Assembly (NCBI GenBank): GCA_934045905.1
Contig: OW203762.1
Location: forward strand, 25,948,345-26,012,344
Direction: 5' to 3'
DNA length: 64,000 bases
DNA from: Leuctra nigra
Taxonomy: Eukaryota > Arthropoda > Insecta > Plecoptera > Leuctridae
The translations under genes were made by a program, and so were the position numbers. Positions 28,307 to 40,828 of this stretch are shown piece after piece. Under the pieces are notes generated by a model that was not told the DNA's origin, made no database searches, and saw only the letters and a list, made by a program, of their open reading frames with translations. Each line of letters opens with the position of its first letter. The first letter of the stretch is position 1.

Positions 28307-28608
28307 TTTTTGCGATACGATTGGAGAAGAAATGGGTAGACCAAATTATTTGAAATTTTAATCGTGATTAGATAAAAGACAAACTTAGGGTTATCCCTTG
28401 GTACATTTTAAATTTTTTGTTTCGTTAATTAGTAATAATTAGTGGATTTTTGTTGAAAAATTAGCAATTTTCTCGTCTCCCTGGGCGCCGTATAAAATTA
28501 AATTTCAAAAATGTGCCAAGGGATAACCCTAAGTTTGTCTTTCATCTAATCATGATTAAAATTTGAGATCAATTGGTTTACGGGTTTGGTCTCCAATCGT
28601 ATCGCAAA
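28307..28608. mobile_element. Long inverted repeat, hairpin-type element
   Basis: The left arm (28307..28418) and right arm (about 28500..28608) are inverted copies. Blocks such as GACAAACTTAGGGTTATCCC and TTGCGATACGATTGGAGA in the left arm recur in reverse complement on the right. The arms are about 110 bp with a loop of about 80 bp and moderate divergence. No coding potential is seen. A 12-bp tandem repeat sits immediately to its left. It is either a hairpin MITE or the core of a larger element bounded by the 12-bp inverted motif at 27320 and 28712. Confidence 0.72.
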
Positions 28609-29040
28609 TTTCATCGTTTTGCGCGGTTTTGTTGAATAACCGGAGCCTAATTAACGATGCAATAATCAAAAATTAAAAAAGGCTACTAATATACAATCAG
28701 ACTGATCATGTGAACATCCTGTAAAAGTTACACTCACTTATGAAACAATTTTTCTCTCTCAATTTTCTAAAACGGCCGAGCGCTAGTATCACCTTAACAA
28801 AATAATGCACTAATTCACCTATTAGAAATATTACGAATTTTTACCTATAGATTTGCCTAGCCAGAAAAAAGTGGGAATGTAACTTTGTCAAAAAGTTTTC
28901 ATTAAATATCGAATAAATTAATTCCATTCTCATGCTTCTTATTAGAACAAATATGTCGAGAGTTTTCACAAAATGTTAGGTACTGAAAAAACACAATTTT
29001 GTGAAATCACGATGAGCCACGATCAAGATAGGTGTCGACT

Positions 29041-29093
29041 GGACTCGAACCCGGGTCTCCTAAAGAATGACAGCCCACACACTGTCTGATGTG
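29041..29093 (-). mobile_element. tRNA-like SINE head, minus strand
   Basis: On the minus strand a perfect-looking B box (GGGTTCGAGTCC, 29041..29052) follows an AGGAGACCC segment and an upstream CAGTGTGTGG stretch. The same order, CAGTGTGT then GGAGACCC, occurs at 32247..32284. Downstream on the minus strand lies TGATCGTGGC, as in the copy at 55300. The A box is degenerate. It is best read as the 5' head of a decayed SINE. Confidence 0.45.
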
Positions 29094-29682
29094 TTTCTTG
29101 AAGAGTAAATAGTTGCAGAATAATGGAAAGGAATGTGAGGAGCAGCTCGTGGTGTGATGGCTACTTATGTTAATAACATACGTGATTGGAGTTGACAGGG
29201 AGATTTGAATAATTTCAACTTAGTCAATCAAATAGAACGTTTCAGATGTGACTGCAGGTCAAATGATGAATAAGTCAAAGACGATTTATAGCAGCTGAAA
29301 CGGTGTTTGAGAGTCTTCCTGCTTGAGAAATGATAATTTGATTGAGAAATGCGTTTACAAATATAAATGAATGGTATTAACATTTTTGGTGTCAGCAAAA
29401 AATGTAAAAAATTTCAAAATATTTCATAATTCAAAATATGTATTGAAATTGAATTAAAAAAAAAAAAATATTATTGCAAAAAAAAATGCACGGGTATACT
29501 AATTTAGGACTTCTACAATTTAAAAAAATGTTTCTAAATGCAAATCTGAATGAATACTTCCCTCAGAAACATATTCAATTCTTTAATATTTTTTTACTCG
29601 CTAACCAAATTAGAGACACACTTTCAACCCGTCACCAGAAATTACCAGAAGAAAGGATGTCACTGCAAAGATGCGTGAATGA

Positions 29683-29717
29683 AGGGCGAGGGAGAGGGGG
29701 AGGGGGAGGGGGGGGGG
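29683..29717. repeat. G-rich tract ending in 10 G
   Basis: Runs of GGG to GGGGG are separated by A or GA and end in ten consecutive G. Four or more G runs with short spacers fit the pattern for an intramolecular G-quadruplex on the + strand. Confidence 0.8.
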
Positions 29718-31084
29718 ATAAATTATTCAGCGTGCCATCTAGGGAGCCGCGTCCACGCACAAACCAGTGCATTGTTGAAGTTCACAGTCGAAATGTAATC
29801 AAGTCGGTCGTGACGATGTAATTAGAAGCAACGCCATCTAGAAATCGCACAAGACAGCTCCGTCCATTGTTGAAATGCATGGCAAGGGAACTTTTTAATG
29901 ACTTTAACAGCGTAGGTGTTTTTCTGAGGGGTGAAGAGGGAATACCTTGTTAAAAGTGAAAGGAACGCATTCTACTATATATTTATTTTTTCTCTCCTTT
30001 TAAATTGGCGGGGTAAGAATTTAATGCTTTGCCAAGGTGGGTAAAAGAGGGGGATGTAATTTGTTAAAGTTTGGTCGCGTGGTTTTCTATAACTAGACAA
30101 GCAACCTTGCATGAAGTACAGTCAAGTGCATAAAATTGAACCCGTACTTTTGTAGTGTAGGTTTTGCAAATAGCTGTACCTATACAAAAATGTGCAGAAA
30201 TGAATTGAATTGTTTTAGCAAATCTTCCAGTTTATTTTTCCAGACGATGGGATTTCCTGAAAACAAAATACTCTACTTCGATGGAGGAATGACATTGTGA
30301 TTATTTTATTTACTAGTGTAACACAGTCTTAATGTACCCTGTTGTGGTTTTATGGAGGGTACAAATTACAAGGCAAACCTCTTCTAGTGTTGTCGAAATC
30401 TCATTATTCATTAGCTTCTTCACAGCACTTTTCAAAGCAGAACATTTCACCGTTCAATAATCAACTACCATCGAGCCCGGCACCTCCACCACACATCCAC
30501 GACTTGTCACTGTCAAAACTGTCAACTTTACGTCATTGTCAATGAGCCAGCGAGCCACTCAATCCACCCAACAATAGAAACATAACTCCATTAATCATAT
30601 TATCGAACGCTATTGTTCGGATAACGTGTAACAGATTTCATTGCATCATGAAAATGACAAAACAATCGACGTTTTAAATCAGATTTTTCACTTGTCTGCA
30701 TTCCGAAATGCGATACAAATCTTCATTAATGATCCATTCATGAAACTATGATGACCCCACGCAAAGAGAATTCAATATCGAGGCTGAAAAAAAATCTTGG
30801 CCGAGTTCACCGTCCGTAAAACGAATCATTCTGTATAATATCTGGGTATGCTTTAAATCATATTTAAATTCCACAAAGCCATTGAACGGTTATTTATCTC
30901 CCGATGGCGTATGTTTGGTGTCCCGACCATTCGCATGACCTCCCAACCCCCTTTGACCTCGGGCTTTTAGCAACAGGCATCCCCTTCTTTGCCAGCTGAT
31001 TTGCATGAAAGTTGGCCCCCGTGTTTCAACCCCTTTTCTTGCGTAACGGAGCAAAACTAGACACGTGCCCTCGGGGGGTGAGGA

Positions 31085-31108
31085 GGGGGGGGGGGGGGGG
31101 GGGGGGGG
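31085..31108. repeat. Poly-G tract, 24 bases
   Basis: Twenty-four consecutive G, preceded within 20 bp by GGGGGG and GGTGAGGA. It is potentially quadruplex-forming. The true length is likely polymorphic or affected by sequencing. Confidence 0.9.
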
Positions 31109-31615
31109 TGTTTATAATCCCGATAATTCAATAAGCTTCTGTTTTCTGTTGCTAACTCAATTATCAGGTCAAATATTGGCATACCAATTGGACGTGTGTC
31201 CTATGCTCAATAAGAGTGGATATTGATATATGGAAATATTGTTTGTCACAGGTCCTTGGTAAGGCAATTTTCATAGCACGCATCTTTCTAGCTTCAGTAT
31301 ATTATTTCTTCGTTGATAAAATCCCTTATATCAGACGTACCTATATCATTGGTTCAATAATGTTTTTTTTTCCTTATAAAATAGCTATAATGTAATAACA
31401 GGCATCACTGGTATAAGTTCGGTCACATTTTTTTCTTTCTTTATATAATCGATAAAATCTGACTGGTAGGTATTTGAAATTCAGTTAAATACTTTATATT
31501 TTTTATGTTCATGAAAAAGTATGATGAAATGAATTTTGTCGACAAAGAATGACGGTCAACATATTAAATGCCATGAAAACTGGACATATATTTCGAAAAT
31601 ATAAGTTATGTGTAT

Positions 31616-31832
31616 GTACACTCCCCCAAATAATAAACGGTACTTGGTACAATACGTATTGGCTGCTGGGCCGGTTCCTTGACAATCAATCCTTGTTATT
31701 ATCAATGAAATCAGAGCTCACCTAAAAGAGTTAGATAATGCGTTAGCACTGACTTCATGGGATGATGCCATCAAACCTTAATCAGTCAATTCATTTTCTT
31801 TCGAGTACCGTTTATTATTTGGGGGAGTGTAC
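31616..31832. mobile_element. 217-bp MITE-like element with 28-bp terminal inverted repeats
   Basis: The two ends (31616..31643 and 31805..31832) are perfect 28-bp inverted copies of each other. They begin GTACACTCCCCC and contain AATAATAAACGGTAC. The element is flanked on both sides by GTAT (31612..31615 and 31833..31836), which fits a 4-bp target-site duplication. There is no open frame of note inside. A diverged copy of the same length sits at 26447..26663 in the opposite orientation, which confirms mobility. It is therefore a non-autonomous DNA transposon whose superfamily I cannot name. The palindromic GTAC at the ends leaves the exact boundary uncertain by a few bases. Confidence 0.85.
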
Positions 31833-32235
31833 GTATAAAAGTCTATTTTCATATCATTCTACGATAATCAGAAGTTTATTTTGTTATAACAAATTGCACA
31901 TCGATTTATAAAACCATTTCATGTGTTCCACAAATAAGTGGGGTTAAATGTCTATTGTTTCATTGAACTATTGATCCTCAAATATTGATCGCAAGTTCAA
32001 TTCGCCGTTAATTTTAATAAAAGATTCTATCTGGTTGTGAAAGTTTGTTCGTGTTTATGTTCGTGATGTTTCCCCCGACTGCGGGTAACAATAAGATGCA
32101 TCTGCGGATGAAGCCGACTCTCTTCCCAGCTTCCCAGACAGATGGACCAGTCACGACACTGCACACGGTCACGTGACGACGTTCTCCTGCGCAAACACTG
32201 ATTTATAAACATCCACGGCACGTCGTGTCTTCTGC

Positions 32236-32404
32236 ACGAGACGGTTGGATCAGTGTGTAATGCACTGGTTGGATTCGGGAGACCCAGTCATTGACGACAA
32301 ATAGGCCTCGATCATCTCCTTCACAACATTCTTCTTTTAACCATCGCCACCATCTTCCAATCATTGTCAATCCATCACATGTGGCAAAACAGTGCGACGT
32401 TAAA
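32236..32404 (+). mobile_element. tRNA-derived SINE fragment sharing the 3' tail of the 54.4-kb copy
   Basis: The tRNA-like head contains GGATCAGTGTGTAATGCACTGG (32247..32268), which resembles a D-arm region, followed by a GGGAGACCCAG segment. The tail includes CATCGCCACCATC and then ACAGTGCGACGTTAAA, which matches 16 bases of the element at 54401..54711. The B box is damaged or deleted. It is probably an internally truncated copy of the same or a related SINE. Confidence 0.5.
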
Positions 32405-33121
32405 ATTATTGATAAGGCTGGTTGGCTTAATGTAAGGGCTTTTCACTTTTCTTCAAAACGTCAAGATATTATCAAATAATTATTAATTAAAGGGAATTCT
32501 TAAATAAGTGAACTAAATATAACAGAAATGTGTACGTACTCATTGTTTGTTGTTGGGAAACGGATTTTTTCACTATCTTTAATTTTGCGATTAACACAAT
32601 GGCTGATGTTCAGCAATGAACCAAGAACTCCTGGATCTTGGTTTAGAAAGCAGCTATTTTATTCTCCTTATCCACATTCTTGAAAAACATGTAATTTGTT
32701 TTTTCCACAAATTTAACATCTAGCGAAAAAACCAAATTAAATTTAAATATTTAGAATTCTTCCTCACATTTTATAATCTCGTTATTATAATTTCACATTT
32801 ATATTCAACCGAGGTCCACTGAAGTAACCAAAGCTAGAAGTAGAATCAAAGTAAAACTACTTCCAGTACTGCTTTCTGTCCTCGAGCCCCATCTCAATCA
32901 ACTCACCAGCGAATTCTTCTGTCCAGCTGGTCACAACACAAGTAGAAATCGCTTCACTAAATACGAAATCGTCTATTAATTACTCGAGTATTAAATCTCG
33001 GTCCACCGCTAACAACCTCCGCCGAGCCAGAGGAAATGAACCGCGAAAAGCGAACTTGATTTCAATTTACCCGCCAGTGAGGCATGCCGCACTCTTTCAT
33101 CGTGACACGGTAGCAGAGGGC

Positions 33122-33138
33122 GGGGGGGGGGGGGGGGG
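33122..33138. repeat. Poly-G tract, 17 bases
   Basis: Seventeen consecutive G in an otherwise mixed sequence. A C-rich counterpart lies 220 bp away at 33356..33379, so this pair could in principle anneal as an inverted G/C stem. Confidence 0.9.
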
Positions 33139-33355
33139 ACCTCAACAGAATACTGCATAATAATTGCCCGGATTGTCTGGGGCTTTATGTCATTGTCAAA
33201 CGATGTCCCGCACATTCATGGGAAACGAATTGAACGATCGTTTTCATTTTCAGACAACAAAGAATATTTTCGACGGATAAAAAAAAAGTGTCACCCTCTA
33301 TTTTTGAGGGTTGTGCCCGCATCGGGCTCCGGTTCATTTGTTAATGTGACAATGA

Positions 33356-33379
33356 CCCCCCCCCCACCCCCCACCCCTC
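33356..33379. repeat. C-rich tract with A interruptions
   Basis: Ten C followed by A, six C, A, four C and T. It is an interrupted version of the homopolymers elsewhere in the window. Confidence 0.85.
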
Positions 33380-34822
33380 CAGACGCCCGGCTCATCCTGA
33401 TTTATTCTACTTTGACAAATTATAAGCTACAAAACGCCTGCTTGTTGCTTCGAGCTTCTTGTCAAAACGACAACTTTTCAAATGTTTAATATACGCTATT
33501 AAAATCTCCTGTCTGTTTGTTTTTATTTTTTTAAATGTTGTTTAGTCATTAAATATCCCTTAATCCCACGTAAATGGTTGTAATATATCACATAATTCGG
33601 GTAATAAAACTGAAGCACAGTGAGGGTTAAATATCTTGTATGAAATGATTCAGAGATTGGATGATGGTATACTTAAAATTTCCAGTTGTAATTTAATAAT
33701 TCAGCAGCAGATAGTTTTGAAAGTTGATCTTGTGTGAGAAATCTTTAAGTGTGACAAGATATGTGACGGGTGTGTCACAAAACAGCCGAGAAAAGCGAAG
33801 GGGATGAAAATGCTAATAGACAATAACAGTGACTATCATAAGTTGACGTCAAGATCCCCATGAAAGTCAGTAATACCAGAATGTACAAGTAACTCAAAAA
33901 GTTCATAAAAGTTCATATTTTAATTGAAATTGTGAAATATCTATCAGATATCTCGTTGACTTCCATGATTGTATGTAACTGATAAAATTGAATTTGTATC
34001 ACGACAAATAACAATTTAAATGCTTGAGGTTTTATAGGTGCCTATTCATTTGCAATCTGTGTATTTTTATTTGTATATCCCTGAAAGTATGATCCGTGTC
34101 GCCTGTAGCTGATCTCTGATTGGCTGCTTAGCGTCTTGTCGCGTGGCATCAGCCAATCATCTTATCGCATCATCATCGCGAATCGCTACTTGTTTGCTCA
34201 TTCAAGCCCGAAGCCAGATGAAGCTAATGAGAGATTCAAATCTTCAACTGATTCGGCAAATCAAATCTCAACGGGTTCGGATAGAGAAATTGATTTACAT
34301 AATTCAACTTGGATTTGATAAGATCATCGTTTCTGTATTCATTTGTTAAGTTTATGTGATCGTAAATATTCGGAGAGCAGTGCCACCGTTATGGAGATTA
34401 GCATTGACGTAAACAAAATTGTTCCTAAAATTACTGTAATCGACGCTACCTACGCAAAAGACAATAATTTTAGACAAAACCTGAACGACATGCCCAAGGA
34501 TTATCGAAAACATTGTCCAGAACACGATTTAAAATTAATGTTCAAATTTAAAACACGATTAAATTGAATGTTAAAAATCCGTTCTTTAATTATTAGTCCT
34601 TGAAATCTGAACATTTATAGCGGAGATATCAAAGAATCATGTTTTCTAATCTTTTTAGGATTTGAATGAAGGTAAAAATTGCAGCCCTGTCAGTATACAC
34701 ACATCAACATCAACACTTTGTTTGTGTTGTTTGTGCCACGTCAACTTTAGGACTGACATTGTTGCACCACATATTGTGATGTAGCTAACAGACTGCCACA
34801 CGGTTTGACTGACGAGGTGTCA

Positions 34823-34844
34823 GGGGGGGCAGGGGGGGGGGGGG
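34823..34844. repeat. G-rich tract (7 G, CA, 13 G)
   Basis: Two G runs separated by two bases. It is the fourth such tract on the + strand within about 5.2 kb. Confidence 0.85.
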
Positions 34845-37800
34845 TGATGTGTGAGCGGCTCCTGACAGCAACGCTGGCGGTTACGCCCTTTTGGTAACAA
34901 TACGCTACCTGTCTTGAACACGTGGTCGTCGTACAACTACTCTAATCAGACATCTTACGACGTCGTATGTTAAGATACGTCGTATGTTTTACGAGGGGAC
35001 TTCCTTAGCTAATGGGTCTATATTAATAATTCCTAATTGAAACACCTATTTAATTTTTTTTTGATATTATGTTTTGTCTTAAGGAAACGTTCTTGATTCT
35101 AGTCCACTTTGAATAATTCATGACTAAGGGCGAACCCAAGTACAAGAACAAGAAAAAAACGTGGACAAAGAGTGAGCATAATTTTTCAATTTTTGTGAAG
35201 GAGTTTAAAAAAAATAACGTTTTCTCTCCAGCCCCTTCTGGGACTGCCTACTCACTTCAATAACGTAAGGCTATTTCTAAACCGCATCTTTAAAAAGCTA
35301 TAAATATGCATTCAACTTAGTAAATCATCTCTGTTAATACCTCAATAAATCACCAAAGTGACTTATTAGTAGACGTTTTTGAATAATTGCAGTCGTGAAG
35401 GTCTATGTTAATAAAGCGACATGTGTCCTAATTAGTTATGCACAGGAGTTAAAAGTAGGTTTTTAGAGAAGAATGCCCTCAGGTAAGAAGTAATATTGGG
35501 CAATATACAGATAATTACTCCCATCCTGGGTGGGCTAATCATGAAACGAGGATTCTTTAGCGAAATTCCACCTGAAGTGGAAGGCAAATAATTACCTACC
35601 TTGCATGGCTAATTTGATATTTCAATAATAACGAGCTGGGAAAGTGGGAGACGTTTTCTGTCTTGTTAGGAGGAGCCAATAAACTTAAATTAAACATCAA
35701 AAGATGTTTTAGGTAATTGAAACGAAGTTTTCATAATTAATGGGTTGTAGTAATTGCGTTAGCAACGACCTCTGCGTTCATATTTAAGCACGAGTAGGAA
35801 ATTATTTTCCTATCAAGTTTGGTAAATGCGTCAGGAGACAACATTTATAAAATTTTCTTCCTAAAACTGGATTTTGAAAATGTCCTTTCAGTGGTATGGC
35901 TTCCAATTTCTCACAATTTCGAACATTGCCCGGAGACTCATTTTTCTTTTACATGTATTGCAACTTTGGAGGTAATTATACCTATTTATGGACGAAGATT
36001 TTAAAAAACCAGAAATTTTCTATAATAAAATAGATTTTTGGTAACCGTTTAGTAAAGAATTTAGTTTAAAAAAAATCAAACGTTTTTCAAAACCTTTCCG
36101 TTTCCCAAAGATCTTCTGACATTTACTAAAATTGTAACATCAAACTAAGAAATGATTTGCTAGATCAGAAGCATGTCAGACGACGTTCTTGATGACAAAG
36201 AACTTCAACAGCACAGTTTTTCGTCGCTACAATCCTTCTCTTTTGTCTGAGAGATCCTCATCTGATGTTGTTGTCTTGACATTAACGAGACTTGTTGAAT
36301 CTCGAGCGTAGTAAATTGTCGGAAGGTTATCCTAACCTCTTCACGTAAACTCTCCAAGGGATTACGCCATGGAGGTTGAAGGGACGAACTCTTCAGATGT
36401 GTTTTTTGTTCTCCTTTACTCCCTGCAGGGTGGTTTTCAACAAGGGGGTGAGTTTAGAATAATTCTTTCTTTGTCGTCACGACAATGATCTTTTAGATGT
36501 GTGATTTCCCGCCCTTTTGCTCTTCAACTCGGTCACCGCCTTCGTTGGCGGCAAAATCAAGCGAGTCAAAAGGGCTGTGCTTTTGGAAGACAGATCTATT
36601 CAAATTCGTTCGATTTTTCCCACTACATTTTATTCGTTTTGGTTTTTCCCATTCAAATGTCACAGTTGACAGTACATAATATGCTCTGTAAGGCTATCTT
36701 ATACTGAGTCCTGTAAACTAATTTATAAACGAATAATTAATTTAACCATAATTTGTAAAAGACTGTAGTAATAATATTTGTGGTATATTTTGTGAGTTTG
36801 GTCGTGGCATGGCCATGTACTTTGCCATTGACAGTATAATTTAACAATATAAAGATGTAAGGGGAGTTGAAATTTTTCGAAACTCTTGTATTTAGACGGA
36901 CAATATTTTTCCAATTAGTAAATAATGCCTACATTGCCACCCGGTCGGAAACCAGTATTGTTAGCAATTATCTTGTCATACCTTACTGGAAGTTTCTATT
37001 ATTTATTATTTATCGCACAAGTCAACTTTTACGAATTTTAATTATATAGTCTTACTTCTTTTAACTCGTACAATTAGACAATTATTATACTTGACGCCAT
37101 CTCGTATATAAATCTGCTGGCAAAACTTCACGTAATGTTTTTTTCTACTCGAATATACGAACGCTGTTTACAAGTTTACAGGTGCGCTTTTCTGGCTCGA
37201 AGCAATAAATTCAACGTAACCAAAGTCGAACTGACAATTTGAGTAAAATCAATTTCACGGTCAATAGCCGGCTAGCACCTCTCTTGCATATTTACACCGC
37301 GCATCCACAGATCCTTTCGAAAGTGTTTGTAGAATATTTCAGTAATAATCCTCACCTTCATTCATAATAACCTGTTATCAAAATGCGGAAAAAATATTTA
37401 TAGCTCATTATTTAGAGCTATTTGAAATTGGTGTCGTATTTTCGGATTTAAAAATTCGATTTAGCTTATCTCACCACTGCATACTCGTGGTTGTATAATA
37501 TATTGTGATATAAGAACTAAGATCATTTTAATTACTAAATATAGGCTTTATACGTACATGGTCAACGCTATACTGCGTTATTATATTAACAGACTGTGGG
37601 CATGCAACAGTAATATTCTGCTCTTTTCTAAACTTAATCATGAAATGTAAAGCTTTCTAAAAGTCATTTGTCTAGATTTAAAGTAATTATTATTATTGCA
37701 ACGTAATGTCCCAACGTAGCTGCCTTAATTGGAATAATTTGTCTCGGTACTGAAAGTCCCAAAAAATAGATGATTACTCTTCGTATAATAGGACCAAGAT

Positions 37801-39320
37801 ACATCATAGTTTGCGATTTCCTTTTATGGATGTTACTGCCAAATATGGAACCTCAACAACTATTCAAAACTCGTAATTATCCAAACTCTCTTTTATTATT
37901 TGTATTTCGTGTATTTCCCAAATTTGCAACGCTTGTTTTGACCTAGAACTAGAACCTATTATTTTTATTTTTTTATTTTATGTGAGCGAAATGGATTTAA
38001 ATACTATTTGTACAAAACAAAGATCAGAGTTATTTATTACCAGGACATACTTTTACACTTTCAAGTCCAGTACTATTATAAAATAATTCCATTTGAACTC
38101 TTTTGCCAGTGATTGAGATATCGTGTGATTTACCACTTCGACTCACGCACAAAACAAAGAGCTTTACTTATCTTATTTAAAGCTTTTCTCATTCACGCAA
38201 TCCTGTAGAGAAAAACGAGTTCGAACTCTGGTTTGAAAGAATTCAACGGGTAGGTGTCGTAATTCCTTTGCCACTGAACATTATATTGATTTTTACCAAA
38301 TTATTAGGTGGGAACAAATTGGTCTAATGAAAGAGCAACACGAACGAAAATGTCTTCTGAGAAATTTCTTTAACGACATCCTGATCATGTATCTGTTTGA
38401 ATTTAATTAAATGAAATTAGTATCGTTCGCTCCATATAATCGAGTAGTGGATATTAAAAATGGTTCAGTTTTAAGCACGATGTTTAAAGTGTTTCAGCGA
38501 TGTTTTCTTAGTATTTCACAACTATCTTCTCTACATATTCTCCAACCAAGTGGATCGTGCCCGCTAACATCGCTGCAATCTTCCATCGCACACCGTCATG
38601 GGAAGAAATAAAAACACATTCTCAACTTCATGGTGTAAAAAACATCACGAACCCAACCCCCAAAAAGAGATGTCGACGGGGGGCGGCGCGCTGGCGAGAC
38701 TCAAAAACCTATATTGAGAGCAGGCAAAGCTCGATCATATCCTACAGACAGAACACCTATCGTAGATCGCAGCATCCGTAGCTAATGCCATGGTAACGGC
38801 TTGCAAGATGCATGCTGGGTTGATCAAGCTGATTTTACATTGTATAGCATTAGTGTGCCAATAGTAGAGCAAATTTAGGGCAGTGGTAGCAATGACGAAA
38901 GAAAACTGCAAGCCAATTATATTAAATTTATATGCAGCTAAAATTTACGACCTCTTTTACTACTGGGAAAAAGCTCGTTCATATTAATTTTCCAGGACTA
39001 AACTATTTTACTGAATCATAAAGTGGTGATAAGAAGAGGGCCCAAGACTGCATTTCTCTCAAGAGATGGGGTAGATTTCTAAAGAGCTCACATTAATCAA
39101 AAGACGACAAAATTCCATTTCCAAAACTTTGACGTCCCCGTTTTCTCAAAAGTTTAAAATCAATTTGGGGGATGTTTCTTCTACTTTCTCCTGCAGTATG
39201 AAAGAGGAACATCGGTTCGAGTGTGTGTCTAATGTTTATTTATGACTCTCTCGATTGAGCTTCTGAAAGGGTGCCACGTCCATCTCGATCCTCTATGTTG
39301 TCCAGACAAGACACTCATTG

Positions 39321-39347
39321 ACCCCCGCCCCCCGCCCCCGACCCCCC
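39321..39347. repeat. C-rich tract with G interruptions
   Basis: Blocks of five or six C separated by single G or GA. It is i-motif/quadruplex-like and drives overlapping open frames on both strands at 39.2..39.6 kb by removing stop codons. Confidence 0.8.
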
Positions 39348-40811
39348 AGGGGACTACGAAGACGTTAGCCACGACACAACATGAAAGTGGTTTCGCGTGT
39401 TTCCCACCCACCCACACCCACCCACTGCTTTTCCTTCCTTCCAATGTTGTAAAACTTGAGTTGACTTTATTAGTCGAGATAGGGAATCCCTTCCCGTCTT
39501 GTGACATAATATAGCTGGACTTCTTAGGACATTTGGAGGAAAACAAACATTATTGCTGACCAGTCGAGAAAAAGTCACAGAGTTTTGCTTTCACGAGATT
39601 GAAAAGAGAGCTATTATCTTTGGTTTGTTAGCTTTAGTTTGTGTGACAGCTATTCTGGAAAAGTAATGTCTGAAAAATATTGATGTATGAAAATCGTCTT
39701 TTCGGCACTCCGAATTTGATTGAGATGATGGTCCCCCGAAATATCGTTCAATTTGTAAACTGATTATTTAAGTAATTCAATTTCAAAAGTGTTCTTCATT
39801 TATTCCTAAACCATTTTCATCGTTTTCCTATAAAGTCTCATTTTTTCGTCATAAAGGTAATGAAATAAAACGTTTATACGTTTCATTTCGAAAGGAATAT
39901 CGGCTTCCAATTGTAGCCGTTTCAAAACCGCCGAAAAAGCCGAGACGTCAAACACGATAAAAGCTTCAAACAAAAACAAAACAACGCTTTCAACGCGTTG
40001 CTTCCATCAATGACAAAACGTGGCGAAAAAGAAAAATATCATAAAAAAATAGTATTATTTTCACATGTTCCGGACTTCCGGGTTCGAGCTTTTCTGACAC
40101 TTCTGACAGAACCTTGTTGGTGTCATTCGCCCAGGTTGTTAGAGAAGGCAACCCCTCCGAGAAGCTATTGACTTCGTATGAAGACATTGAATTGGGAGAA
40201 ACGTCATTGTTGTCCCGTCTGAATGGTCTTCGCCTGCTGTGTTGCATTGAATTGAAGCACAAGCGAAGAAGTGCGTATTGTTGTGGAGTGCTGATGGCCG
40301 GGCGGACACCGGAGAAGGAATTGGATGAGATAATGCCAGGAAGTTGTTGAGGATATCGTCGTGGATCACTCGCTGAGAAAACAATTGGGAGTCGGATCAA
40401 TGGAGGTTCAGAAACTTTTACTTTGAAAAGTTACTGTATTCGAAATTTGATTGGGTTCCAACGTTCTTTATTGAAGATCACAAGTGTTCAATGAAAACAT
40501 TTAGTATCAATGTAAATATGCAAGTCACCTATTTTATACTTCATTTATGCATGTTGTATGGAACTTTATAAATCTATTATTTAAAATTGCATTCCATTTT
40601 TTTTTATAAAATTATACGAAATTTTAAGCTTTTAATGACAACTTTTTTTGGTATCAGGGGACACCCATAAGTAACTGTGTTTTTATTGTAATTTGATATT
40701 GCTACTCAGTCATCACTGGTGACCTATTTCGAGTGTTTCTGGTAATGTCAGTCCGCCACTTCAGGAGCTCGACCATCGACATATTTCAGCACATTCCAAG
40801 CCGGGTTGGCG

Positions 40812-40828
40812 CCCCCCCCCCCCCCCCC
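40812..40828. repeat. Poly-C tract, 17 bases
   Basis: Seventeen consecutive C between GGTTGGCG and TCACGTCACTCC. It is responsible for a poly-glycine stretch in a minus-strand open frame at 40761..40949. Confidence 0.9.

Noticed and set aside
29474..29821. 115-codon + strand frame containing a glycine/arginine-rich stretch
   Set aside because: The stretch is the translation of a G-rich simple repeat, and the frame has no homology I recognise and no splice context.
39229..40400. Overlapping open frames on both strands, the longest 136 codons on the minus strand
   Set aside because: Several frames are open at once in a GC-richer stretch with few stops. No domain, signal peptide or consistent splice sites were seen.
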